Assembly: GCF_000143415.4 (NCBI RefSeq)
Contig: NW_003314318.1
Span: 5,676 to 69,675 of the forward strand
Length of the DNA stretch: 64,000 bases
Direction of reading: 5' to 3'
DNA from: Selaginella moellendorffii
Taxonomy: Eukaryota; Streptophyta; Lycopodiopsida; Selaginellales; Selaginellaceae
The notes under the pieces are model-generated. The model was not told where the DNA came from, ran no database searches, and was given only the letters and a program-made list of their open reading frames with translations. Made by a program: the position numbers and the translations under genes. Shown one piece after another: positions 11,337 through 23,318 of the stretch (positions are counted from its first letter, which is position 1; each line of letters starts with the position of its first letter).

Positions 11337-13117
11337 TGTGAGACACAAAATCCCTAGGCCCCAAAGTGGAGCCGGAAGGGTGCCACGTGGTAGTGGCCGA
11401 AGCGAGAGCCAAACGAGCGTAACACGTTTGGACCAAAAGCTCCGACTTGAAAAGTCAAGAGCGGGAGTGGAACTCCCAACGAAGTGCTCAAGGAACGAGC
11501 ACGAAGCGAGTAAAAAGCGAGGCTCCAAAAAGGGACCCAAAAGGACCAACACATGACACGTGGAAGTGTCCGAGATGGACCCGAGATGGAGTCCGATATG
11601 GAGTCCGAGACGGAGTCCGATATGGAGTCCGAGACGGAGTCCGATATGGAGTCCGAGACGGAGTCCGAGATGGAGTCCGAGGTGGACCCGAGATGGACCC
11701 GAGATGGAGTCCGAGATGGAGTCCGAGGTGGACCCGAGATGGACCCAAAATGGAGTCCGAGATGGAGTCCGAGATGGAGTCCGAGATGGACCCGAGATGG
11801 AGTCCGAGATGGAGTCCGAAATGGAGTCCGAGATGGACCCGAGATGGAGTCCGAGATGGAGTCCGAGATGGACCCGAGATGGAGTCCGAGATGGAGTCCG
11901 AGATGGAGTCCGAGATGGAGTCCGAGATGGAGTCCGAGATGGAGTCCGAGATGGAGTCCGAGATGGACCCGAGATGGAGTCCGAGATGGAACCGGGACTG
12001 AGATCAAGTCCGAGGCCGAATCCGAAGTCGGATCCGAAATCGGATCCGAGATCGAGCCAGAGACTAAGTCCAAATACTAATACGGGTCAAGGGGTGAAAG
12101 CCCAAAGCGTGCGTCTCCCAAGGGGGGGGGGCTGCGGGGGGTTCCAAAAGTATAGTAGGGAGAGTGTGGGGGTTGGAGCCCAGTTGGAGCCAGTTGGGCC
12201 AGGAAGGGCCAGTTTGGCCCAGGAAGGGCCAGTTTGGTCCAGGAAGGCCAGACCCAGTGTTGGGTGATGAGCTGACCACTGGGAAGTCCAAGACTAGAGT
12301 GAACACGGACCGACAAGCGGGGTAGCTTGGTGAAGTGTTCAAGAGCCGGCTCTAGTTCCCCCGGGAGATCGACTGGCCGATGCTCCCAGTCCAAGTGTGG
12401 GTGGCACTACCTACTTGGATACCAGGCGTGGCTCAACGGAACCTCGCTCTAAGCCCATGGCTAGAGCACCCAAGGGCAGAAGGCGAGGAGAGTACCCAGG
12501 TGGCTCGCGTAAGGCCACGGTGTTCCGAAATGTTGTCCCAAAGGCCCAGACTGTGGAAAGGAAGAGGAGCAGTCCTCTGGGGTAGTGACCAAGGACACAG
12601 TCGTGTGGTGAGGAAGTCCCAGAGGACCGTGGGACTTAGTGGTCGGGCCTGTGGGTCTCGATCCAGTGGCAGTGTTGGCAAACACGGCCAGGGGCAGAAA
12701 GGGACTTAGTGGGGACTGACAGAGGGATATTGGGGAAGGCTATTCCCCTTGTCGGTGGGCATCCTAAGGATGCTAAGGAGTGGATCTGAGATGACCACTC
12801 ACGGATGGTTTGCCTAGTCTTGGAGAGCCAAGACGGTGATGCAAGTGGTATTGGACTACCAGTGTGGCAAAGGTGATTGGGCATGGCCTTAGCGTAACGG
12901 GCTGCGATGTCGGTGGTACCTTTGAGTGTCGGTCATGGGATCGGACACGTGGAGCACTTGGACCAAGTGCAAATGTTGAGTGGTATGGATGCCATTCTCG
13001 GGGCTAGCAAGTCCCAAGTCCTGGATTGGACTTATGGAGGTTGTGAATGAGACTCCTCCAAGTGGTCGGAGGTGTGGTTAAGTGACTAAAGTAGAATGGA
13101 AAATTTAGTCGCTTACA
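11337..13117 (+). repeat. 3' LTR of nested LARD-like element
   Basis: The second 1781-bp LTR is followed by target duplication gcctg at 13118-13122. It has the same minisatellite (about 11581-11996) as the first LTR. The same long but meaningless repeat-driven frames appear in both copies with identical translations, which supports near-complete or complete identity. Confidence 0.95.
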
Positions 13118-13510
13118 GCCTGGTGGTGGAGATATTTCGCCTGAGGAGCCAGACTTTATCCCCGATATTGTAAGGGGGACAATCCTGACGATGGACATTG
13201 GCAAATGTTTTATGAGACCCATCCTCGAGCTGCACTGGTGGAGGCAGAGGAATGACCCGATTTGGAATACGACTGGGAATATAAGGCTCAAGGAGAGAGG
13301 AGTGAAAAACAGGGTGAATTTGATATGAGGAGGGAAGTGCAAGGCAATAAGTGACAGAATTAATGATGGCAATGATAGGGAACATTTGAAATCAAGTTTG
13401 GGACATGGCCTGGTGGTGGAGATATTTCGCCTGAGGAGCCAGACTTTATCCTTGATATTGTAAGGGGGATAATCCTGACGATGGACATTGGCAAATGTTT
13501 TGTGAGATTC
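13118..13510 (-). pseudogene. Tandemly duplicated integrase C-terminal segment of chromovirus
   Basis: With the nested element removed, 5229-5435 joins 13118-13215, and this combined roughly 300-bp block is repeated imperfectly at 13216-13505. Both copies encode the integrase tail with GDKVWLLRRN-like and LEPYIPS segments on the minus strand. The two copies differ by small deletions and substitutions, so the duplication predates the nested insertion. It duplicates the joint between integrase and chromodomain and would shift the frame of the polyprotein. Confidence 0.75.
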
Positions 13511-15943
13511 CTAAGCACGATGGAGGTGGAAGGAGATGGAGTTGTGGATTTCCTGGAGGTTGGAGATAAATGCCTCAGAGCGGGGATTTGAACGAGAGGA
13601 TTCAGATGGAGAAGGAAGTGAGAGATTGAATCGGGGATTTCGGCCAGAGTTCGCAAAGTAGGGGGAAACTCGAAGAGAGGAGTGAACAGAGTTGTTATAG
13701 GAGAACTCAGCAAGGGGAAGGATATCGAACCAGTTATCCTGATGATAGTTGATGAAGCACCTCAAGAATTGTTCCAACGTCTGAATCGTTCGCTCGGACT
13801 GCCCATCAGTTTGAGGATGATATGCCGAAGAGAGGTTGGCCTTCACTCCAAGCAGCTGCAAAAACCGTTGCCAGAAATGAGAGATGAACTGAGGCCCCCG
13901 ATCCGAAACCACATCTGTAGGAATCCCATGAAGTCGGAAAATTTCCCTGAATACCAGTTTTGCCATGTCTTCGCCCGAAAACTCCTTGGTACATGGCAAG
14001 AAGTGCGCCATCTTTGTGAAGCGATCCACCACGACTAAAATGCTGTTGAAGCCTCCAGAACTCGGAAGATCACTCAAGAAATCCATGGAGATGGATTCCC
14101 AAGGACCTGAAGGAACCGGAAGGGAACGAAGTAAACCTGAAGGAAGGTGGCGAGGTACCTTATTCCGGGCACAAGTGTCACAGGAGGTAACAAAAGCTTT
14201 GATGTAGTCGTCCATGTGAGGCCACCAAAAGTCCCGTGCAACTAGCTCATAGGTTTTCGCAATGCCGAAGTGACCAGCAGTCGGGCTATCGTGGCACGCC
14301 ATCAGGACCAACCTTCGAGCATCACCTTCAGGAACGTAAAGCTGCTCCCCACGGTACAATAAGCCATCTAAGAACTCGAACTCGTCAAATCGCCGGCAGT
14401 CGGGAGTCACTGGGTGTCCAGCCTGAAGATGGGGGAAAATGTCGCTAGCGAGATCATCGGATTGAAGATCGTTTCTGATTGCATCCATCAAGGAGGAGTC
14501 CTGAGGGGCCAGGGAAATTGCCATAACTTGAAGCCGATCAGGACCGAGGATAACTTGATCCTGTTGATCGAAGGCAGGATTACCAGGCCTGAGACTGAGA
14601 TAGGAGCGCCTTGAAAGAGCATCAGGAAGGCCTTGAAACTTTCCAGGTCTGTACTTGATAACAAAGTCAAACCGACTCAGGAATTGTGCCCACCTTGCTT
14701 GACGACGGCTTAAAACTCGGGAAGTGGCAAAGTACTTGAGATTTTTGTGATCCGTCCAGACTGTTGTTTGATGGCTCGCCCCCTCCAAGAAACGGCGCCA
14801 CTCTCCAAAGGAATCCACGATGGCAAGGAGCTCCTTGTCGTGGATTTCGTAATTGATCTCCGCAGGCTGGAATTTCCGAGAATGGAAAGTGACCGGATGA
14901 AGTTCGTGATCCGCTCCGAGTTGAGACAGCACAGCACCAATGGCAAAGTCGGAGGCGTCAGCCTCGATGAAGAAAGGTTGTGAGGAATCAGCATGGATCA
15001 AGACAGGAGCAGAACTGAAGGCCGCCTTGAGTGTGTCGAAGGCCTGCTGGGCAGCAGCAGACCAAGAGAAGGGAACATCCTTGCGAGTGAGATGTGTGAG
15101 AGGAAGGACAATGTCAGAGTAGTGATCAATGAATTTGCGGTAGAAGTTGGCGAAGCCAGGGAAAACCTGAATGTCCGACATTGATTGTGGAGGCTCCCAT
15201 TCGAGAATAGTCTTGACTTTAGCAGGATCCATCGTGATACCCTCAGGAGTGACAATGTACCCAAGGAACTCCACAGACTGCTAATCAAAGGAACATTTCT
15301 CAAGCTTCGCGTATAGGCCGTGTTCTCGCAGCTTCGCTAGCACCTTGCGAACATGTTCGTCATGCTCCTCCTGAGTTTTTGAGTAGATGAGGATGTCATC
15401 GAAGTAGACGATCACCATCTGATCAAGAAACTCCCGAAAAACGTCATTCGCCATGTGTTGGAAAACCGCTGGAGCATTTGTCAAGCCAAATGGCATGACA
15501 GTGTACTCGAAGTGGCCATAGCGGGTTCGGAACGCAGTCTTCCATTCATCACCAGGCCGGATCCGGATCAGGTTGTATGCTCCACGGAGGTCGATCTTGG
15601 TGAAGAAGCGGGCACCGCCGAGGCGTTCCAACAGGTCCGAGATCAGGGGCAGCGGATAACGGTTCCGAACAGTCACCTTGTTCAAACCTCGGTAGTCGAT
15701 GACTAGCCGCAAGCTCCCATCCTTCTTCTTGACAAAGAAGACAGGCACTCCAGCTGGGGACTGCGAATGTTGAATGTAGCCCGAGGCAAGGTTCTCATCC
15801 ACGTACTCTTTGAGGGCCTTAAGCTCGGACGGGGATAACCCGTAGATAGGCCCCCACGGAGGTGACGCTCCTTCCTGTAAATCAATGGGACAATCATAAG
15901 GCTGATGAATAGGCAGTACACTAGCTTTTTTCTTGTCAAACAC
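13511..15943 (-). pseudogene. Chromovirus pol: reverse transcriptase, RNase H, integrase
   Basis: Read on the minus strand from 15943. The reverse transcriptase (15943-15284) has the [17 protein letters not shown] and YFDD catalytic motifs and ends at an in-frame TAG (15281-15283). The same frame continues at once with VEFLGYIV, then RNase H (EADASDFAIGAVLSQ), a zinc-binding HHCC integrase N-domain (SPTAGHFG to CDTCARNK) and the integrase core with aspartates in SMDFLSDLP and VVSDRGPQF. It stops at a TAG (13511-13513) before the duplicated tail. The frame is otherwise intact, so decay is by point nonsense mutation, not indel. Confidence 0.9.
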
Positions 15944-16780
15944 ATCCCCAAAATCATGATACTTCTAAGGAAGACTGACAGGAGAAACATGCAAAGCAAA
16001 AAGAAAAAGAGGTTCTTCATGAAGGAGTTCTTTCATAGTGATTGTGGAGATAGGAGGAGGGGTACGACTAAATGGAATGATGAGACGAGGATACTGTCCA
16101 GTGTAAGATGGAAGAGAGGAAAAAGAAGAGGATGAAAACTTCATAGAGTCAGGAACAGAACCCCGATGTGAGTTTAGGGAACTTTTCCTGATTCGGACTC
16201 GATGAACACCAGGGGAAGCCGTGGGAGATGGTGATGTGGGAGAGATGAGCTGTAAGTCCTTCCAACAAATCTGAGGCTGATGTAGTTGGAACCAAGGAAG
16301 ACCGAGCACCACAGAGGAGGACTTGCTGTTGATGATGTTGAAGGCGATATCGGTGACGGTGGACTCGATGTGTACTCAAACGGGCAACGTTTCCCTAAGT
16401 CCAGAAGATGGAGACACAAAATGCCCGCCGATGCCTTCAACCCTCAGATCCCGTATGGTAGGAGAAAGAGGAACGTGATGTCGGGCAGCAAAGTCCGTGT
16501 CCATGAAGCAGGAAGTTGCACCCGAGTCCAGTAGCGCCAAAGCCTTGAGTCCTGATTGTCCGGTGAAAGAAAGGAGACATGGGACGCGGAAGTTGCGGGA
16601 ATTGGTGGTGGCTTTGATGAAAGGTGGTGAGGAGCTTGATAAGGAAGAAAAGTGATTTTTATTTGGGGAGTCCAAACAGACAGCTCCTACTCTGTTTGGA
16701 CAGGGTCGTTTCCCGACTGCAACAGAGGTGGACTTTGAGGCAGAGTGAACTCGAGCAATCGGGGAGGCTTCCTGGGACAC
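15944..16780 (-). pseudogene. Chromovirus protease region of pol
   Basis: Same frame as the reverse transcriptase. The aspartic protease active site reads LLDSGATSCFMD, followed by a predicted flap region. In-frame stops lie at 16376-16378 (TGA) and 15965-15967 (TAG). Removing them conceptually leaves one frame from protease to integrase. Its start overlaps the end of gag near 16687-16780 in another frame, so expression in the parent element may have used a frameshift. Confidence 0.85.
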
Positions 16781-17664
16781 ACAGCTGCTTTGTGATTAGG
16801 ATCAGCACAGTAGAGGCAAAGATTATGAGATATTCGACGTTGCCTCTCAGTAGGACTCAACTTCCCTCTAATGAGTCGGGGAGTACCAGAAATATCCATC
16901 GGGACCGGAGCAGTAGGTTCAGGACTATGCCCCGAAGACTCAAGTTGGGATTCCTGAGTCTGGGACAGAAAAACAGCGGCGCGGCGACTTTCCTGACGAC
17001 GTTCAAAGAGACGATTGTCACATCGAACAGCTTTGTTGATGGCATCCGATAGGTCCTTGGGATCCTCCATGGTGAGCAACAAATCCTTGACACCGTTGTT
17101 GAGGCCGAAACGAAATTGGTCAATCAGGGCCCGCTCATCCCACTGAGTGTCCAAGGCAAGGAGTTGGAACTCTGCAGCGTAGATCGAGGCAGGACAAGAC
17201 CCCTAAGAGAGACGTCTCATCTTTGTGGTAGCAGCCCGAACCCGATCCGTCTCGCCAAAACATGCTTCGAGCTTCTCTTTGAACAATTGAAGATCCATCA
17301 GCTCCGGAACCACGACCCCCTTCATGCTCTTCTCCAGAAGAGGAGAAAACCATGACAAAGCTGCACCCTCGAGCAACGTCCCAATCGCGCCGATTTGAGA
17401 CTCGGGAGTGGGGTACCGCCGATGTTGAAGTGCAAAGATCAGCTCCATTTGGTTCAAAAATCCACGAAGCTCCGAATGCTTGCCTGAAAATTTCGCCGGG
17501 AAACTCACCTTCGGTTCAGGAACTTTGCTGGATCCTTGAGCCGAAAGTGAAGCAAGCTCCTGCTGCATGCGAAGAAGGGTCGCCTTCAGCTCGGTATTCT
17601 CAGACTGGATTTTTGCAAGGACTTCGGCAAAGAAATCAGGATGGCTTGGAGACTCCATTGGCAA
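16687..17664 (-). pseudogene. Chromovirus gag
   Basis: The frame starts at 17664 on the minus strand with a coiled-coil-like head (KIQSENTELKATLLRMQQEL), then a capsid-like region (KFSGKHSELRGFLNQMELIF). It ends with a CCHC zinc knuckle (CLYCADPNHKAAVC) that binds nucleic acid during packaging. One in-frame TAG at 17203-17205 interrupts it; the downstream part resumes in the same frame. Confidence 0.85.
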
Positions 17665-17755
17665 GAAGAAAGAAAAGAAAGGGGGAAAAAGACAAAGGCA
17701 ATCAAATAATCAAAATGAGCTAAAAGAAAAGCAAAAAACACAATCTGAATCAAAC

Positions 17756-18141
17756 TGTCAAGACCCCCAACAAGATCAAGACTGGAAAATGCTAAAGATA
17801 AGAGAAAAAGCTAGTGAAAACAAAGAAGAGGTCTTAAACTGGTGTTGATTCAGATTGTGGAGAAATGGAACAAGGCTAACCTATATATACTATAGGTTGA
17901 TGAAGCTCCACCACTCTTGGATCGAGGACGGCCTAAATACAGCTGAGGTCGAGGAGGTGCCACATCATCATCAGGAATGTGGCTCGAGACTCAGGAATCT
18001 GGAAGTGTCTCGAGACTCAGGAATCGGGAAGTGTCTCGAGAGTCAGGAATAGGGAAGTGTCTCGAGAGTCAGGAATGTGGTCTGCAGGTCAGGAATCCGG
18101 CGAGAGTCAGGAATGTGGCAAGAATTGGGGGATTCCTGACA
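17756..18141 (-). repeat. Chromovirus LTR (5' LTR in element orientation)
   Basis: The 386-bp partner of 4567-4952, ending in cctgaca and followed by duplication ataag (18142-18146). About 12 differences separate the two LTRs, 11 of them transitions. No convincing primer binding site was found next to it; the adjacent minus-strand bases gtttgattcagattg only weakly resemble the initiator-Met type. Confidence 0.95.
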
Positions 18142-18899
18142 ATAAGGAGGCAAGATCCTTTATTCAGTAGTTTTTATTCAAAAATATAACTACAAGCCCT
18201 AACCCAAACTCTAAACCCTTTTGACATATAAAATTTTTTTAATGTTGATTCAAATGTAGTGTAGAAAATTGTATATATGGCACTAATTTAGAAAGGCACC
18301 ATTGTATGCCCATACATAAAAAAAAGTTGTGTTTTAAAGTATAATTTTGTGAGTCATGTGTATTATAATAATTTAAACAAACATGTATTTGCTTTTTTTC
18401 ATATATTTTGCAATGTTTTGCCAAACTGCCCACCTAAGGTACACTTCCCCTCATATTACCAAGTGACTCACACATTTTATGTAAGGATAATCAAAGTAAG
18501 CTTAAGGAAGAACCATCCCCACTACCAAACAAAAGCCACTTGACAGTCAAGGACAAGAGAAGAATTTTCAAAATCTTTAAGCTTTTGCATTTTAAAAGTT
18601 TCTTTGTTTTGAAGGTTAGCCCTTAAAAAAAAATTTCTACCCTTTTGAAAAAGGGTTAAAAAAATTATTTTCTTTACCCCACTATGCCCTAATGTCATTC
18701 CACACACAATATTTCATTTTCAAATAACATAATATATTCTATTACTGTTTACATAGTCTCAGATTTAGGAATCGGACAATTTCTTTTAAAGCTGACATAT
18801 AGCATGTGAATACATACTATGGTAAAGCTTTACAGCAAGCATACACTTAGCTCAATATCGACATAAAAGACACAAAAGTCCTAAACAGGTAGTGCATGC

Positions 18900-19255
18900 G
18901 TCACAATGCATTTCGCTTTTGCATACGGGGCTAGGGTAAAAATAGATTTTATCCTTTCTCAACTTGGAGATACTAGTTATTTAAGAACACTTGAAAGATG
19001 TACGTTTCTGAGGACAACCAGGCAATTCCATGCCCGAGCGGGGGAGGAGCTACTGGACGTGGCTCCACCACTCCTTGTCCCAGTTCGGAGAGCTCACCGA
19101 GACGAAGCGAAGCTCGTGTTTGATCGCCGTTGCTTCGAATGCCCCCAGCAGCCCCTGAGGATCGAGATGGTGTCTCCTGGACTGCCGTAATCGCAGAGCT
19201 CTCTCAAAACTGGGATTAAGCATTGAGTAGTCGATAGCCACGAACTTCTATCAAA
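18900..19255 (-). pseudogene. Cellular gene fragment inside R1
   Basis: On the minus strand, about 19050-19190 encodes a short exon-like stretch ending in PNWDKEWWSHVQ and a stop; R2 has the same exon at about 22925-23070. The R1 copy lacks the preceding exon found in R2. I do not recognise the family. It appears to be the 3' end of a cellular gene carried by the repeat. Confidence 0.5.
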
Positions 19256-20938
19256 TTAAGATCCAGGTGTGGATCATAGAGATGATCTAGCAGTGATTAT
19301 CCATATATACGTACATTCATATACAGTCATATATAATTCTTTCCTCATGTGTGCGTGTGTCTGTGCACTTTCACTTTGAGGCTGAGGATGTTAAAATGGA
19401 GAAATATGAGGCAACACCTAGGGTATATGGATGTGAAACACAAAAGTCTCACTCCCTCCAGATACCTGATCACTTGGCTAATGAAATTTAATCTCCCTAT
19501 GGATGCTAGAAACACCCTCCCAATGATCAATGATTGTGACTGTTTGTGACACATGCAAAGAATTTTCCTAGGGATCCCAAACCACACCTGTCCTCCCAAG
19601 CTAGTGTTAGGGCCATAAACACCCGTGTCCAGGCTCCTAGGCTGACTCGTTCCCGAAACTCACAGCTTCCAGCTGATTGTACTGGCATAACAGCGAGCCA
19701 GTAACTTGGTTTTGGAAATTTGGAAGCTGGAGCAAAGTGTTGAGAGTTAGAGATGCAAGGATGATTGGCTGAGTGCTCTCAAATTGAAATCCTAACCATG
19801 AGTAGCAAACTAGTGGCTATGGAATTAGGTATGCTCCTCTTTTGAACTTCAAGCTGATGGTGAGAGCTGAAAAGAATTTCACATCCTAGTCTTCAATGCT
19901 TCATTCATATCAGATATTCCTGCTGAAGCCTTTTCCTTTTCACTTGTCTTTTTCCCTTGATAGTTTGGCATCGGTGGTGGAGTTCATGAAAGCAGCCCGT
20001 GAAGCCTGACTGGATGGAAGTATGGATATAAGGATACAGCTAAATCGCAAGAGGAGTTGGAAGAGATTGACAGAAAGGAAAAGGAGCAGTCAGCATGGTA
20101 CAGGTTGGCACTATTTGCTCCAATTGGGTTTGTTATGGGTGCTGTGGATTTCATGATTCGGGTCGCTGTGTGTAGCATCCTCCAGAGTATCGAGGTAAAT
20201 CAGGCTCCATCCTGGATAATGAATTAGCGTTCGCTCGCTACAGGTTGACAGGAGGATCTTGCCTCCAAGTGGATGTAAGTCATTGAATAATGAATGATCA
20301 AGAAGTGTTTTTGTCACTCGCAAAATTTGATTTTGCAAGCATACCCTACCTATGCCACCATCCAAGAGGTGAGCCCATTTGCACCACCTTACGTCTCTTT
20401 GCAGGCCGAAATTGAGAACGGCTTCGAGCAGGCTTCTGTGGTTTTCTTTGCCCAGTAACAAGATACATCACCTGCACCACCTGTCCATTGTCTTGCGCTA
20501 CATTGCGTCTGGAAAGGTGCTCCGAAAACAAAAGCTCATGTTTGTTCGTTTGGTAGATGCACATCAGTCGTGAGTCGCGAGTCTATTATAAGTAAAGTCA
20601 ACTGTTTGGTTATCCCATGGACAATGCTGACCAGTGCCACGTAAAAGACTGCAGTTGATACTGTGATCAACAGAAACAAGGAAAAGCTTCTGGCGGAGCT
20701 ATATACTGCCTTTAAAGTGCGCATTTTTTCATAATGTAAGTCGACTCTTTCTGATCAACTTCCAGTGCAGCTTTACTGGCGCCACGCTGAGCACTCTCTA
20801 CGAGCTGCTGGGGGAGAAAATCTGGGAGGCACACAAATCCAGAAAGAGCAACAAAGGTCGTGTTGCGGAGCAGGACTTGGATCTCATTTCCGACTGCCCT
20901 GGACAACACAGGGCCTCACGATAGGCTTTGATATGAAA
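19256..20938 (+). pseudogene. Region with broken exons of an unrecognised membrane protein gene
   Basis: Most of this stretch is non-coding. From about 19953 to 20200 the plus strand reads like an exon after a good acceptor: an acidic segment (KSQEELEEIDRKEKEQS) and a hydrophobic helix (LALFAPIGFVMGAVDFMIR), with an in-frame TGA near its start. Further exon-like bits follow at about 20401-20458 and 20767-20900 (GATLSTLYELLGEKIWEAH). No complete frame can be built. Family not recognised. Nothing else is seen at 19256-19950. Confidence 0.45.
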
Positions 20939-23318
20939 TGCTCTACGAACAGCTCTCTTGTGTGTAAATATTCTAGAATACTTTACTATCTAATGGTTGT
21001 TATTTATTTAGATTAATTTTCTATTTATAAATTGTAAACATGTTTATAATTATAAACTTCCATTTGATTAATTGGATTAATATATACTACTACTAAGCAA
21101 ATCAAGTGTTGTTGTGTATAACATATTATTATTCCATGAATTGACTTAAGCTATATAATTAAACAGCAAATCAAGTTTTAAAATTTACATACATATATTT
21201 TCTCAAATTAAATAAATTTATGTAGCCCTTTTCCTTGAAGGGGATTAAAATAGATTATTCTTTCAGAATATTTTTTTCTTTTCTAAAGGATGAATGAATA
21301 TTCCAAATGTGATGAATTCCTCTATCCATTTTGTTAGTGTATATTTCTATATTCCATTTTTCTCTTACCATCTTTGGTATGGCAATGAATATAATTGTGT
21401 ATATTTGTTATAATGCTTAAATTATCTATCATATGTAGATTTATTGTTTGTTTTGAGTTGCATACAAAAATATTATGCACACAATCACTTTTCAATTGCT
21501 ATATTAGCAATCAAAATGTGATTATGTATATAATATTTTTGTCATGGGATATACCCTATATACATGGCATGACATCCTATGAAAAACTAATCTCAAACAA
21601 CATGAGGTCACCACAAATTTAACAATCACTTTTTTGTCTTGTATCATTGAATGCAGATTTATAATCTCTTGATTGTGATAATCTCTTTACTCTTATTGCA
21701 CACAACTGTGGCTCATGTCTTATAGTTTAGAAGCATAGTTTTATTGTAGCATTCCCTTGGTCCCCACATCATATGTTGCAAGAAAAGCATTTAAACCACA
21801 ATAACACTCTTGAGGTGATACACCCTTTCCTAGCCTCCTAACTTATAAAAATGAGATATCAGTGCAATATACATTGGTGTAAGGTTTTGAATTTTCATTT
21901 TCTGGGAGATCACCCAACCCAATAATTCAAACCCAAATATCCCAAAAATTTTAACTAATTATAAAAAGATTGCCTTTACTCTCTATATTTGAATTCTTAT
22001 AAATCTATTTTTTTCTTTGTTACTTACAATTAATCCACTCCAAGGAGGCAAGATCCTTTATTCAGTAGTTTGTCCTCCAACATCCAAAAAGGCATTCAAA
22101 ATATAATTACAAGCCCTAACCCAAACTCTAAACCCTTCTGACATATTAAAAAATTTAACGTTGATTCAAATGTAGTGTAGAAAGTTGTATATATGGCACT
22201 AATTTAAAAACGCACCATTGAATGCCCATACATAAAAAAAAGTTGTGTTTTAAAGTATAATTTTGTGAGTCACACATGTGTATTATAATAATTTAAACAC
22301 ACATGTATTTGTTTTCTTCATATATTTTGCAATGTTTTGCCAAGCTGCCCACTTAAGGTACACTTCCCCTCATATTACCAAGTGACTCACATTTTATGTA
22401 AGGATAACTAAAGTAAGGTTAAGAACCATCCCTACTACCCAACAAAAGCCACTTGACAGTCAAGGACAAGAGAAGAACTTTCAAAATCCTTAAGCTTTTG
22501 CATTTTAAAAGTTTCTTTGTTTTGAAGGTTAGCCCTTAAAAACAAATTTCTACCCTTTTCAAAAATGGTAAAAAAATTTATTTTGTCATTCCTCACACAA
22601 TATTTCACTTTCAAATAACATAATATATTCTATTAGTGTTTATATAGTCTCAGATTTAGGAATCTGACAATTTCTTTTACAGCTGACATATAGCATACGT
22701 ACTACAGTATGCACAAAGCTTTACAGCAAGCATACACGTAGCTCAATATCGACATAAAAGACACAAAAGTCCTAAACAGGTAGTGCATGCGGCACAATGC
22801 CTTTTCGCTTTTGCATTAAAAATAGATTTTATCCTTTCTCAACTTGGAGATACTAGTTATTTAAGAACACTTGAAAGATGTACGTTTCTGAGGACAACCA
22901 GGCAATTCCATGCCCGAGCGGGGGAGGAGCTACTGGACGTGGCTCCACCACTCCTTGTCCCAGTTCGGAGAGCTCATCGAGACGAAGTGAAGCTCGTGTT
23001 TGATCGCCGTTGCTTCGAATGCCCCCAGCAGCCCCTGAGGATCGAGATGGTGTCTCCTGGACTGCCATAATCAGAGCTCTCTCAAAACTATCGCCTCCAG
23101 GACACAACACAATACTGACCGCAAAGTTTAGACAAGACAAAAACATCATAGTCCTCGCAGTGGTTCAGCTTCACCATCGCATTGAAGTTCTTGAGCGGGT
23201 TGGCGTCCTCTTCTTGTCCGTCAGACTCTGCTTCATGGCGATGGCAGCAGGGAGCTCTACATTGTTAATAGATGGGATTAAGCGTTGAGTAGTCGGTAGC
23301 CACGAACTTCTATCAATC
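20939..23318 (+). repeat. AT-rich repeat R2
   Basis: The uninterrupted relative of R1, beginning at tgctctacgaac. At about 22038-22050 it shows the equivalent of the chromovirus insertion site without the element (actccaaggaggcaag), differing slightly from R1. The core is AT-rich and non-coding; the right part carries the same gene fragment as R1. Confidence 0.8.
22920..23290 (-). pseudogene. Cellular gene fragment inside R2 (two exons)
   Basis: Minus-strand reading gives an exon at about 23255-23140 (NPLKNFNAMVKLNHCEDYDVFVLSK-like content in one frame), a plausible GT-AG intron, and an exon at about 23070-22940 ending in the PNWDKEWWSHVQ stop. No start codon or upstream exons are present, so this is the 3' end of a gene I cannot name. 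Confidence 0.45.

Larger units (their letters stand above)
5436..13117 (+). mobile_element. Non-coding LTR retrotransposon (LARD-like), nested
   Basis: This 7682-bp element is bounded by two 1781-bp LTRs and the 5-bp duplication gcctg. A tRNA-iMet-type primer site follows the left LTR and a purine-rich tract precedes the right LTR, so it is read on the plus strand. The 4120-bp interior (7217-11336) has no open frame longer than about 125 codons, and none resembles gag, protease, reverse transcriptase or integrase. Large LTRs around a sizeable non-coding interior describe a LARD (large retrotransposon derivative), mobilised by proteins from another element. No difference between the LTRs was seen, so insertion is recent. 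The donor element is not identifiable here. Confidence 0.9.
4567..18141 (-). mobile_element. Ty3/gypsy chromovirus, degenerate, with nested insertion
   Basis: This LTR retrotransposon lies in minus orientation, bounded by 386-bp LTRs and the 5-bp duplication ataag. Read on the minus strand, the order is gag with a CCHC knuckle, protease, reverse transcriptase, RNase H, integrase with a GPY/F-like tail, then a chromodomain, which is the chromovirus layout. A separate element (5436-13117) sits inside it between the integrase tail and the chromodomain. Gag is in one frame and pol in another, overlapping near 16687-16780. At least four in-frame stops break the coding region, so this copy cannot be autonomous. 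The LTRs differ at about 12 of 386 positions, nearly all transitions. Confidence 0.95.
3466..19255 (+). repeat. AT-rich repeat R1, interrupted by the chromovirus
   Basis: R1 occupies 3466-4566 and continues at 18142-19255 after the inserted chromovirus. It aligns with R2 (20939-23318) from the shared left edge at tgctctacgaac to a shared right stretch ending near cacgaacttctatcaa. R1 lacks about 180 bp present in R2 at 23090-23270. Its core (to about 18870) also matches inverted copy R3. It is AT-rich, has no transposase frame, and carries a fragment of a cellular gene near its right end. Class unknown; a non-autonomous DNA element or Helitron-like carrier is possible. Confidence 0.75.
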
